Assembly (NCBI GenBank): GCA_045534165.1
Contig: JAZSJD010000067.1
Location: forward strand, 1 to 17,337
DNA length: 17,337 nt
Direction: 5' to 3'
DNA from: SIG575 sp045534165
GTDB lineage: Bacteria; Bacillota; Clostridia; Oscillospirales; Acutalibacteraceae
Of this stretch, positions 7,349 through 15,337 are shown in pieces (within the stretch, counting starts at the first letter, position 1; each line of letters starts with the position of its first letter). Below the pieces are notes generated by a model, which searched no databases, was not told where the DNA came from, and was given only the letters and a program-made list of their open reading frames with translations. Position numbers and translations under genes: made by a program.

Positions 7349-10300
7349 GTGGCAGATATCAATAAAGAGTATCTGAAAGACCATAAAACATTCAGATTAC
7401 GAAACAAAAAAGTTATTGTCATGTTTCCCCTGATGGCAGTTTTAGTTGCAATTATTGTTTTTTGGTGTCTTAAACTTGTTGGTATAACCATTATAAGTGA
7501 TGCGTTGTGTGAGCTTGAAGAACACACTCACATAAGCGAATGTTACAGTGACGGTGAACTTATATGTGCAAAACCTGAGCACCAGCATTCTTCGGAGTGC
7601 TTTCCGGAAAAAGGTGTTGATGTTGAAACATCATACGATTGGAAGAAAACCTTTGAGAACGTGACAATTACCAACGATGTTACAGAAAACCTTGTTTCCG
7701 TAGCAAATACACAGGTAGGTTATAAGGAAAGCTCAAGGAACTATGAATATAACGCATTTGCAGAAAAACACGCATACACCCGTTACGGTGAATGGTATGG
7801 AAGCCCTTACGGGGAATGGAACTCACTGTTTGTTTCTTTCTGTATGAACTATGCAAACATAAACGATTCAGACTCACTTATAAGTGCTTCTGCAGAAAGT
7901 ATGCGACGTGCATGGGAGAAAAAGAATCTTTACTTTTCAGCAGATAAACAAATCGGTGAACGAGGCGACGTTGTCTTTTTTGATACAGATTCGGACAATA
8001 AGGCTGACCGTACAGGTATCGTTGTATGCGGTGGTGAAGACTTTCTTATTGTAATTGAGGGTAATGTTGAGGGTGAAGTAAAACCTGTTTTCTACCAAAA
8101 TTCTGACACTGTTCTTGGTTACGGTAAAACGAGAGGGCTTTACCCTGCAAAGCATATTGTGAATGCTGACAAAGAACAATCAGGCGGAGAATCTATAATA
8201 AATGCAGAAGTTTCAGGACGAGTAAACCGATATATACCAAATACAGCAGAGCAGCCTGTAACATTCAGAATGACGAGAATACCGGGTGTATATGACAGCG
8301 AACCTCTTGTTATGATGGTTGCAGATGATCACGGTATCACCTATACATCTCACCTTGAAAATGAAGTTGTAGGTGTTGTTTTCAGAGAGCAATCAGGTGT
8401 GGAGTTGAGTGACGGCTCAACAGTTTATATCGGTGAAGTTTATCAGATTTCTCTTGAGTTCAGCGAAATCAATACGGGTAGTGAGTGGATACAGTTCAGA
8501 CACAATGAGGACGGATATCTTACATATCAGCTGCCTGAAAACATTCATTGTGAACCATTTGATGACTGGCACACAATTTCAGCAAAAACAGAAAACGGAA
8601 CTATCACCGATGTCGGCGAATATTTTATGGACGAAACAGGCTTGCTGAGAGTTAAGTTCTATGAAGATGGCAACGGTGTGAACTTCGTTGAAAAGTATTC
8701 AAATGTCGACTTCACTATTGACTTTAATGCCACTGTGGCTGCAACACAGTCAGGCAGTTCAACAGAGATTAAGTTCAATGATAAAATAGATATCAACCTT
8801 AATGTTGACGGCAATGCAACAATGAAATCCACTAAAACTCACGGTGAGTATGACCCTGACAACCATACAATGGAGTATTTTATCAGGATTGAAGCAACTC
8901 ACGGTGTTGTAAAAGACCTTGTTGTTGACGACCAGATATGGAATACTCACCACACATTGCTTGATACGGTGGTGGTAACGGACCTTAACGGTAATCTTAT
9001 TACTCCCCAGCCCACTGTTTCTGCTAATCCGGGAACAGCAGGTGGTAAAGCAGGTTCAATAATATCAGGTTTCCCTGATATGGCAGCAGGAGAGGGCTTT
9101 ATTATCAGGTATAAAACACAGATCGATGACTCGGAAATGGCAAACGATAAAGTTTCCCTCTGGAACGGTGCTTATTCATCAGGTAAAAACTCTCTCGGTC
9201 AAGACGTTACAACCGGTGCTGAAGACTGGTTAGAGATCGAACTTGAAAAAATTCAGAAGACCGGTAAACAGGTTGTTGTTGAAGATAAAAACGGTAATGA
9301 TGTTTCTGTTATTGAGTGGCAGGTTGAAATCAGAAAAGATAACCATAACCTGCAGGGTACAGTTATTATAGATACTCTTGGTGAAGGGCTTTCTTATTTC
9401 AAAGATAAGGATATTCTTGTTAAGCACTATGATCAATGGGGTAACAGACTTCCTGATTCTTATATCAGTTGGAATGATGTTACTGTTAACGGTAACTCGA
9501 TGAGTTTCCCACTTCCCGATGGTTACGCCTTCAATATATCTTACTATACAACTTTTGAGATACCTGATGAAGGAGAAACCAAAAACTACACAAACAGTGT
9601 AAGAGCAACAATCAACGGCAGGGAAGAGCAGGCAGGCGGTTCTGCAAACGTTGTGGGCTTTGTTCCTCACGTAACAAAAAGTGCAAGCGGCAATGACGGT
9701 GAATTTGTCTACTTCACAATTGAGGCTGATGTTCCTGCAGTTATAAAGGATATGGGTAACTTCCATTTTACAGACCTTGCTGCTTTTTGGAGTTATCCCA
9801 ACGATGTGGGTTATCTGTATGTTGAAAACTCACCCCAGGATATCGTTATAAAAGCAACAACTGAAAGTGGGCGTACCGTTACTTTTACCCCCTATAAAGC
9901 GGGTGGACCTGTGGAAAACACATACATTCTTGTTTCACCTGCCCAAGGTAAACAGATGCACAGCTTCACTGTTTATTTCAACACCTCAGATACCGATGAA
10001 GCTTCTTCAAAATGGATTCTTGATGAAGACGCAAAGCTTACAGTTACTTATAAAATTCCCTTTGATGCTAAAACAGGTACTGAATGGGAGGGTGAACTTA
10101 CAGGTAAGGATACCCTCGAGGACGTGCTTTTCGATGAACATAAGCTGGCAAATGAAGTTTACTTTGATTACACAAACATTACCCAGACTACAGCATCAAC
10201 TACCTATGAATATTCACCTAAAATAACTAAAAAATCATCAGTTCACGAAGACGGTACTATAGACTACACAGTTTTGTTTAACAATACTGTTCCCGGTTCA

Positions 10301-11683
10301 GGCGGTAATCAGGGATATATCACCGGCAGTGTACAGAATCTGTGGTTTAACGATACTTTCGATGAAAGACTTCACTATGTTGATGATTCGCTTATTGTAA
10401 CAGTTTATTCACCGTGGAATAAAGACCTGTGGGTTTGTAAATATCAGTACACGGGTACTGTAACGGGCAATACTATCAAAGCTAATGCGGTGGATTTTAA
10501 TTTTCTTGATTATAACGAGGAAGCCGACGCACACGGATGGAATTGGATTTTAGCTGCAACAAACTTCAAGGACTATTATAGCTGGGTCGGAAGTGGAGGC
10601 AGGCATGAGTACACATACCAACTGAAAGTAAAAGACGAATATCTCTACACTACAGATTACGCCCAGTTGCATTTTGATAACACAGCAGAACTCACATGGG
10701 ATAATGACGGTTCGTCAGGACCTGTTACAGAAACAACAGAATTCTACACAGGTTTGCTTCACAAGCATGTTGTGCAGGATGATTCAAGGCTTGATTTTCA
10801 GGTTCACATCAACAGAAAGGCTCTTGATATTCTTGACGGAGCTGACAAATTAACTGTTTATGATAAAATGACACCGAACCTTTCTGTTTATTGGGATTCA
10901 ATTAAACTGAAATATGAAGATGGCGTGGGCACCGATGTATGGGTGGATTTCGATTCACCTGAAAGTAAATATACATACACGGTAACATATGACCCGCCTT
11001 CAAACAGTCTGACATTTATTGTGCCTGACAGCCTTCACATAATAATTGACTATACAACTTTGATAACAGAAAGCGGTATGGTATCAGTTGAAAACTCTGT
11101 TATGGTTGAAGGCAAAGCTGAGGTTGCAGATATTATCGACGCATTTTTCCATGTTCAGGAACACAGCGGCGGTGCTTCGGGTTCTAACCATAAAATAACC
11201 CTTCTCAAACAGGACGGTCTGACCAATGCGCCATTGCCGAATGCAACATTCCTGCTTTACGGACCTGTGGGTGACAACACTGCGGTAAGACCTCCCGGCG
11301 TACCACAGACGATTATCACCGATAATGGTACAGTTCTCAGGTACATTGGTACTTACACAACAGGTCAGGACGGTACTTCTGTAATAGAAACACAGTACCT
11401 GACAGTTGGCGGACCATATGCACTTGTTGAGCAGGTCGCTCCTGAGGGATATGAATTATTGGAAAAACCAGTATATTTTTATTTCTATGAACAAGATCCC
11501 AACGGTGAAATTCAGACCGTAACCACACTTATAGCAATCGAAAACTTCGCAGGAAGCTTTTTGATTCCTGAAACAGGCGGTATGGGTACATTCAATTTGG
11601 CAATAATCGGCATTGCTCTTGTGGCTTTACCGATTTTGTATAGTTTGATTCGTCGTAAACGAGAAAGGAGGTTAATCGGGTAA
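7349..11683 (+). CDS. Giant LPXTG-type pilus adhesin with degenerate CHAP domain, isopeptide-type repeats and SpaA domain
   Basis: A 1444-residue surface protein. Residues 22-41 are a signal/membrane segment. Residues 54-65 and 73-84 are two Cx4HxHx3C units. Residues about 111-256 resemble a CHAP-type amidase, but the expected catalytic Cys is Asn158 (EWNSLFVSF) and the expected His is Arg221 (DRTGIV). Residues about 290-485 form an adhesin-like beta domain. From about 490 to 1275 there are some five immunoglobulin-like modules of the kind that form Lys-Asn isopeptide bonds, each opening with a Lys-rich strand (for example KITKKSS, VTKSASG, KHVVQDD). Residues 1281-1400 are a SpaA-type domain with an ALVEQVAPEGYE E-box. 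The C-terminus is IPETGG (1406-1411), a hydrophobic stretch and RRKRERR. GTG start with AAAGGGGG 8 nt upstream. It is likely the tip or a minor adhesive subunit of the pilus. Confidence 0.88.
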   Translation: MADINKEYLKDHKTFRLRNKKVIVMFPLMAVLVAIIVFWCLKLVGITIISDALCELEEHTHISECYSDGELICAKPEHQHSSECFPEKGVDVETSYDWKKTFENVTITNDVTENLVSVANTQVGYKESSRNYEYNAFAEKHAYTRYGEWYGSPYGEWNSLFVSFCMNYANINDSDSLISASAESMRRAWEKKNLYFSADKQIGERGDVVFFDTDSDNKADRTGIVVCGGEDFLIVIEGNVEGEVKPVFYQNSDTVLGYGKTRGLYPAKHIVNADKEQSGGESIINAEVSGRVNRYIPNTAEQPVTFRMTRIPGVYDSEPLVMMVADDHGITYTSHLENEVVGVVFREQSGVELSDGSTVYIGEVYQISLEFSEINTGSEWIQFRHNEDGYLTYQLPENIHCEPFDDWHTISAKTENGTITDVGEYFMDETGLLRVKFYEDGNGVNFVEKYSNVDFTIDFNATVAATQSGSSTEIKFNDKIDINLNVDGNATMKSTKTHGEYDPDNHTMEYFIRIEATHGVVKDLVVDDQIWNTHHTLLDTVVVTDLNGNLITPQPTVSANPGTAGGKAGSIISGFPDMAAGEGFIIRYKTQIDDSEMANDKVSLWNGAYSSGKNSLGQDVTTGAEDWLEIELEKIQKTGKQVVVEDKNGNDVSVIEWQVEIRKDNHNLQGTVIIDTLGEGLSYFKDKDILVKHYDQWGNRLPDSYISWNDVTVNGNSMSFPLPDGYAFNISYYTTFEIPDEGETKNYTNSVRATINGREEQAGGSANVVGFVPHVTKSASGNDGEFVYFTIEADVPAVIKDMGNFHFTDLAAFWSYPNDVGYLYVENSPQDIVIKATTESGRTVTFTPYKAGGPVENTYILVSPAQGKQMHSFTVYFNTSDTDEASSKWILDEDAKLTVTYKIPFDAKTGTEWEGELTGKDTLEDVLFDEHKLANEVYFDYTNITQTTASTTYEYSPKITKKSSVHEDGTIDYTVLFNNTVPGSGGNQGYITGSVQNLWFNDTFDERLHYVDDSLIVTVYSPWNKDLWVCKYQYTGTVTGNTIKANAVDFNFLDYNEEADAHGWNWILAATNFKDYYSWVGSGGRHEYTYQLKVKDEYLYTTDYAQLHFDNTAELTWDNDGSSGPVTETTEFYTGLLHKHVVQDDSRLDFQVHINRKALDILDGADKLTVYDKMTPNLSVYWDSIKLKYEDGVGTDVWVDFDSPESKYTYTVTYDPPSNSLTFIVPDSLHIIIDYTTLITESGMVSVENSVMVEGKAEVADIIDAFFHVQEHSGGASGSNHKITLLKQDGLTNAPLPNATFLLYGPVGDNTAVRPPGVPQTIITDNGTVLRYIGTYTTGQDGTSVIETQYLTVGGPYALVEQVAPEGYELLEKPVYFYFYEQDPNGEIQTVTTLIAIENFAGSFLIPETGGMGTFNLAIIGIALVALPILYSLIRRKRERRLIG

Positions 11684-11772
11684 TCTCCTGTAACAATTAA
11701 AAACGATTGCGACGGAGAAAACAATTTAAGTTTCAAAATTGCAAATTTTAAAAAAAGAAAGGATGAAAATTC

Positions 11773-13242
11773 ATGAAAAAATTATTTGCAGTTTTATTGT
11801 CAATCGTACTCGTTTTCACAATGGGTACAACAGCACTCGCAGCACAGATCACAATCAGCAACGCTGAAGTAGGTGAAACATACGACGTTTACAAAATGCT
11901 CGATTTCACAGCTGTTGCAGGGACAACCGACAAAGGTTACTACACACTCATTGATGCTTGGGAAGGCTTCTTTACAGCAACACCCGCATCTGCCTACTTT
12001 AAGATCGAAGTAAATGCTGACGGTGACAAAATAGTTACAATGACAGCAGAACCCGGTGATGATGCAAAAGCTGAACTCGCTAAGGAAGCAGTTGCTTATG
12101 CAAAAGCAAACGGCATCACAGCAGTTACTCAGAAAGCAACTTCAGCAGATGTTGTTTTCGATGGCCTTACTCCCGGTTACTATGCAGTTGACACATCTCT
12201 CGGTACAATTTGCGCACTTGTAAATGCAGATTCAACATTCACAACAGTTGAAAAGAACGCAAAGCCTGACATCACAAAAGAAGTTCAGGAAGACAGCGAA
12301 ATTAACCATACTGACGAAGGTTGGGGCAAGGTTAACGATGCTGACATCGGTGATACAGTTAACTACAAATCAGAAATCACAGTTGGTTTCGGTGTTACAA
12401 AATATGTAATGCACGATACAATGGATGCCGGTCTTACTTTCATTCCCGGTAGCGTTGTAGTTGAAGGTGCAACTGCAGTTGCCGACTACACTGTAACAAC
12501 AAATTGCGCTGACGGCTGTACATTTGAAATCGCATTCGAAGATGAATTCATTGCAAGTGTAGGCAGAGGTAACACATTCGAAGTTACTTACTCAGCAACT
12601 CTCAACGAAAATGCTCAGGTTGAGTATGAAGACGGCAGAGGCTACCAGGGTAACAAGAACACAGTTTACCTTGAATACCTCAACGACACAGTAATCAAAA
12701 CAGATGATCACGAAACAGTAACATACACATGGAAACTTGATGTATTCAAGTACACAGACGGAGACAACAAAACTCCTCTTGCAGGTGCTGAATTCTCACT
12801 TCTGTATGATGGTGAAGCTATTTCTCTCGTTGAATTAAAAGGTGACGATATTACAGTTCCCACATACAGAGTTGCTGTAGAAGGCGATGAAGCAGAAGAT
12901 ATCGTTACAGTAATCGAAACTGATGGTACAGGTAAATTCATCATCCTCGGTCTTGATGCAGACGTTTATACACTTACAGAAATTAAAGCTCCCGACGGTT
13001 ACAACCGTGCTAACGACTTGGAAGTAACTATCGGTCACGAACTTGACGATGAAAACTACAGTGCTACATACACAATTAACGGTGCTGATCCCGCACAGAT
13101 TGAAGTAGAAAACAAAACCGGTGGCCTCTTCCCCGAAACAGGTGGCATCGGTACAACAATCTTCTATGTTGTTGGCGGTCTCCTTATGCTTGCAGCAGTA
13201 GTTTTTCTTGTTACAAAGAAAAGAATGTCTTCTTTTGCATGA
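11773..13242 (+). CDS. Major pilin (SpaA/isopeptide-forming fimbrial subunit)
   Basis: A 489-residue LPXTG-type shaft pilin. A signal peptide occupies residues 1-24 (ending ALAA). The N-terminal domain runs to about 155, with TPGYYAVDTSLGT resembling an E-box. Next comes VEKNAKP (159-165), probably replacing the canonical VxVYPK pilin motif and supplying the linking Lys. An isopeptide-type domain follows from about 166 (ITKEVQ) to 310, then a C-terminal SpaA domain from Lys326 with the E-box YTLTEIKAPDGY (Glu403). The sorting signal is FPETGG (453-458), a membrane segment and KKRM. Codon choice leans strongly towards AAC, TAC, ATC, ACA and GCA compared with neighbouring genes, consistent with very high expression. 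AGAAAGGA ribosome site. Its stop is TGA, the only one among the genes here, and an in-frame acidic tail follows. No convincing promoter was seen in the 89 nt upstream. Confidence 0.93.
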   Translation: MKKLFAVLLSIVLVFTMGTTALAAQITISNAEVGETYDVYKMLDFTAVAGTTDKGYYTLIDAWEGFFTATPASAYFKIEVNADGDKIVTMTAEPGDDAKAELAKEAVAYAKANGITAVTQKATSADVVFDGLTPGYYAVDTSLGTICALVNADSTFTTVEKNAKPDITKEVQEDSEINHTDEGWGKVNDADIGDTVNYKSEITVGFGVTKYVMHDTMDAGLTFIPGSVVVEGATAVADYTVTTNCADGCTFEIAFEDEFIASVGRGNTFEVTYSATLNENAQVEYEDGRGYQGNKNTVYLEYLNDTVIKTDDHETVTYTWKLDVFKYTDGDNKTPLAGAEFSLLYDGEAISLVELKGDDITVPTYRVAVEGDEAEDIVTVIETDGTGKFIILGLDADVYTLTEIKAPDGYNRANDLEVTIGHELDDENYSATYTINGADPAQIEVENKTGGLFPETGGIGTTIFYVVGGLLMLAAVVFLVTKKRMSSFA

Positions 13243-13296
13243 AAGGATAAAGAATCTGAAGATTCTGAAGAGCTGAAAGATTCTGAGGAATCATAA
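13243..13296 (+). other. In-frame acidic tail beyond the major pilin stop codon
   Basis: Directly after the TGA at 13240-13242 the same frame stays open for 17 codons, reading KDKESEDSEELKDSEES, then ends at TAA 13294-13296. The run is built from near-repeats of GATTCTGA and is strongly acidic, like a protein tail rather than random leader sequence. It could be a lost end of the pilin, a read-through extension, or chance. Whether it is ever translated cannot be told from sequence. Confidence 0.4.
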
Positions 13297-13312
13297 GGTT
13301 CCACGGTTAATA

Positions 13313-13361
13313 GCCGACAGATGAAAATTAAAACCCCCTGCTGACCTTGTGTCGGCAGGGG
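13313..13361 (+). promoter_or_regulatory. GC-rich RNA hairpin with possible alternative pairing between pilin and sortase C
   Basis: An 11-bp stem (13335-13345 with 13351-13361, one G-T pair) with loop CTTGT lies in the 198-nt gap between the major pilin and its sortase. It is not followed by a T-run, so it is not a standard terminator; it may stabilise the pilin mRNA 3' end or cause partial termination or processing. An upstream GCCGACA (13313-13319) is complementary to TGTCGGC (13350-13356) inside the right arm, giving a competing structure. A 7-codon frame (13321-13344, MKIKTPC) has its stop within the left arm but lacks a good ribosome site. A second small hairpin occurs at 13389-13404. 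Confidence 0.6.
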
Positions 13362-13440
13362 ATAACCCTTAAAATTCTGACCGTTGTTACCGAAAAGGTT
13401 CGGTGTTGACGTTGAAAATTTTAAAGTTAAGAGATATATT

Positions 13441-14346
13441 ATGGAAGAAAACAAGAAGAAAAAAACTAAAAAGAAAAAAAGCGGTCTTACCTCAACAATT
13501 CTGCTGGTAGCCATTTTCTTAATTGGTCTCTGTGTCTTGCTTTATCCCACAGTAAGTGATTTCTGGAACGAAAAAAGGCAGTCACAGGCTATTATGAACT
13601 ACGACGAGTTGCTTGTTGATCTTACTCCTGAGGACTTTACCGAATATTTCAGAAAGGCTGAGGAGTATAACCGCAAACTCAAACTCATCTCTTTCCCGTT
13701 CTTAGGATATTCAGAGCTTGATGATGAATACTATTCAACTCTTGATGTCAACGGTAACGGAATGATGGGTTATATCACAATTGAAAAAATCAAAATTCAG
13801 TTGCCCATTTATCACGGAACGAGTGACAGGATTCTCAACTCTGCCGTAGGTCACCTGGAGGGTTCAAGCCTTCCTATCGGCGGGGAAAGTACTCACAGTG
13901 TGCTTTCAGCCCACCGTGGTCTGCCTTCAGCCAAACTGTTTACAAATCTTGACAAGCTTGTTGTGGGTGATATCTTCACAATAACAATTCTTGATCAGAC
14001 CCTGACTTATCAGGTTGACCAGGTGCTTGTTGTTCTGCCTGATAAAATAAATGAACTGAATGTTGTAAACGGCGAAGATTACTGCACACTTGTAACCTGC
14101 ACACCTTATGGCATCAACACTCACCGTCTGATTGTCAGAGGAACAAGAATTGAAAACATCGAAGAAGCTAAAAAGGTCAATATTTTCACAGAGGCTTTCC
14201 AGATTGACCCGCTTATCGTAACCCCTGCAGTTGCAATTCCAATATTGGCTGCACTCCTCATTTTCCTTATGACCAAATCATCAAAGGAAAAAAAGAAAAA
14301 TAAAGCCTTGAAAAATACAGAAAACAAGAAAGATGAAAACCAATAA
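13441..14346 (+). CDS. Class C (pilin-polymerising) sortase
   Basis: A 301-residue transpeptidase that links pilins covalently by cutting their LPXTG-like signals and joining them to a pilin Lys. It has a very Lys-rich cytoplasmic start (residues 2-13), an N-terminal membrane segment (about 17-37) and a C-terminal one (about 258-278), typical of class C. Catalytic residues are His158 (SAHRGLP), Cys220 (TLVTCTPYG) and Arg229 (INTHRLIVRG), with PIYHGTSD and VGHLEGSSLPIGG as further class C signatures. The lid region carries SFPFLGY where many class C enzymes have a DP-aromatic motif. I chose ATG 13441; an in-frame TTG at 13384 would add 19 unlikely residues. The ribosome site is weak. It lies directly after the major pilin, which is its probable main substrate. 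Confidence 0.93.
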   Translation: MEENKKKKTKKKKSGLTSTILLVAIFLIGLCVLLYPTVSDFWNEKRQSQAIMNYDELLVDLTPEDFTEYFRKAEEYNRKLKLISFPFLGYSELDDEYYSTLDVNGNGMMGYITIEKIKIQLPIYHGTSDRILNSAVGHLEGSSLPIGGESTHSVLSAHRGLPSAKLFTNLDKLVVGDIFTITILDQTLTYQVDQVLVVLPDKINELNVVNGEDYCTLVTCTPYGINTHRLIVRGTRIENIEEAKKVNIFTEAFQIDPLIVTPAVAIPILAALLIFLMTKSSKEKKKNKALKNTENKKDENQ

Positions 14347-14374
14347 ATTTTGAAAAAGAAAGGTGGTAAAAAGG

Positions 14375-15337
14375 ATGACGATGAAAAAACTCACATCAGT
14401 TGTTGCGATTCTTATGATAATTGCAGTATTTGTTCTTACTTTGTCTCCTGCTGCCACTGCTCTTCTGAGTGAAAAAGGAAGCATAACTCTCAATCTTACG
14501 GATTCAGAGACCGAAACTCCCTTGGCAAATGTCACTTTCCGACTGTATTTCATCGCAAAAGCATTTGAAAGTGGCAATGGCATCAGATACGAATTGATTC
14601 CGCCTTATGATGAGGCTAATATAAATATAGATGACTTGCAGGATTCTGTATTGGCCGTGCACCTTGCTTATTTTGCAGATTCATATTCTCAGCCTTATGC
14701 AGAAAAAAGTACAGATGAAAACGGCGTTCTTGTTTTTGATAATCTTACCCCCGGTCTGTATCTTATTGTTCCCTCTCAGAACGGTGAAGACAGTTATACC
14801 ACATCACCATTCGTCATCAGTATTCCGAACTATGATTCACAAAAGGGGACTTGGGAGTATAACATAAACGCATCACCCAAAATTCTCGATGGTAACGGAA
14901 GTGAAGACAGTTCGGAAACATATATAAGTGTTGTGAAAAAATGGGACACAGACAAAGCACATCCTGAAAGCATAACCGTTGTTCTGCTCCGTGATTTTCA
15001 GGAGTATGAAGAAATTCGGTTGAATGAAAGCAACAACTGGCATTACCGCTGGGATAATCTTCCAAAAAATCACGTGTGGAACGTGGTTGAAATGCAGGTT
15101 CCCAAAGGATATACTGTTTACTACGAAATATCCTCAAATACTGTTACAATTATAAATAAGTCCGAGAATACTCAGGACGAGGGCACAACTAATCCCCCTG
15201 AGTCCGGCAAGGATGAAGATAATCTTGCTCAGACAGGACAACTTAACTGGCCTGTACCTGTTTGCGCAATAGCCGGACTGCTCATCTTCAGCATCGGCTG
15301 GGCTGTACTGAATTTCGGCAGGAAAGAAAGTGAATAG
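14375..15337 (+). CDS. Minor/basal pilin with SpaA and Cna_B domains and LAQTG anchor
   Basis: A 320-residue cell-wall-anchored pilin. A signal peptide occupies residues 1-29. Residues about 36-172 are a SpaA-like beta domain with LTPGLYLIVPS near its end. Residues about 182-262 are a Cna_B domain (ISVVKKWDTD to VVEMQVPKGY, probable isopeptide Glu239). An acidic Pro-containing linker follows, then the sorting signal LAQTGQ (284-289) and a hydrophobic segment ending GRKESE. The signal has Ala at the Pro position and differs from the IPETG and FPETG of the other two subunits. ATG 14375 was chosen because AGAAAGGTGG lies 8 nt upstream; ATG 14381 is possible and GTG 14363 sits inside that site. 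Its stop overlaps the next sortase start by 8 nt. Size and context fit the wall-attaching base pilin. Confidence 0.9.
   Translation: MTMKKLTSVVAILMIIAVFVLTLSPAATALLSEKGSITLNLTDSETETPLANVTFRLYFIAKAFESGNGIRYELIPPYDEANINIDDLQDSVLAVHLAYFADSYSQPYAEKSTDENGVLVFDNLTPGLYLIVPSQNGEDSYTTSPFVISIPNYDSQKGTWEYNINASPKILDGNGSEDSSETYISVVKKWDTDKAHPESITVVLLRDFQEYEEIRLNESNNWHYRWDNLPKNHVWNVVEMQVPKGYTVYYEISSNTVTIINKSENTQDEGTTNPPESGKDEDNLAQTGQLNWPVPVCAIAGLLIFSIGWAVLNFGRKESE

Noticed and set aside
9230..9766. A 178-codon minus-strand frame inside the large adhesin
   Set aside because: It is antisense to a well-supported coding region and its translation is Cys/Ile/Val-rich with no domain-like pattern.
11684..11772. 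Possible separate promoter for the major pilin (TTGCGA near 11706)
   Set aside because: No acceptable -10 at proper spacing was found, so no promoter is claimed.
13240..13242. Recoding of TGA as a sense codon in this organism
   Set aside because: Trp is encoded by TGG throughout, no other gene here contains an in-frame TGA, and the pilin is complete without the tail.
13164..13514. A minus-strand frame spanning the pilin end and the gap before the sortase
   Set aside because: Its Ser- and Phe-rich translation is simply the antisense of the acidic tail and the Lys-rich sortase start.
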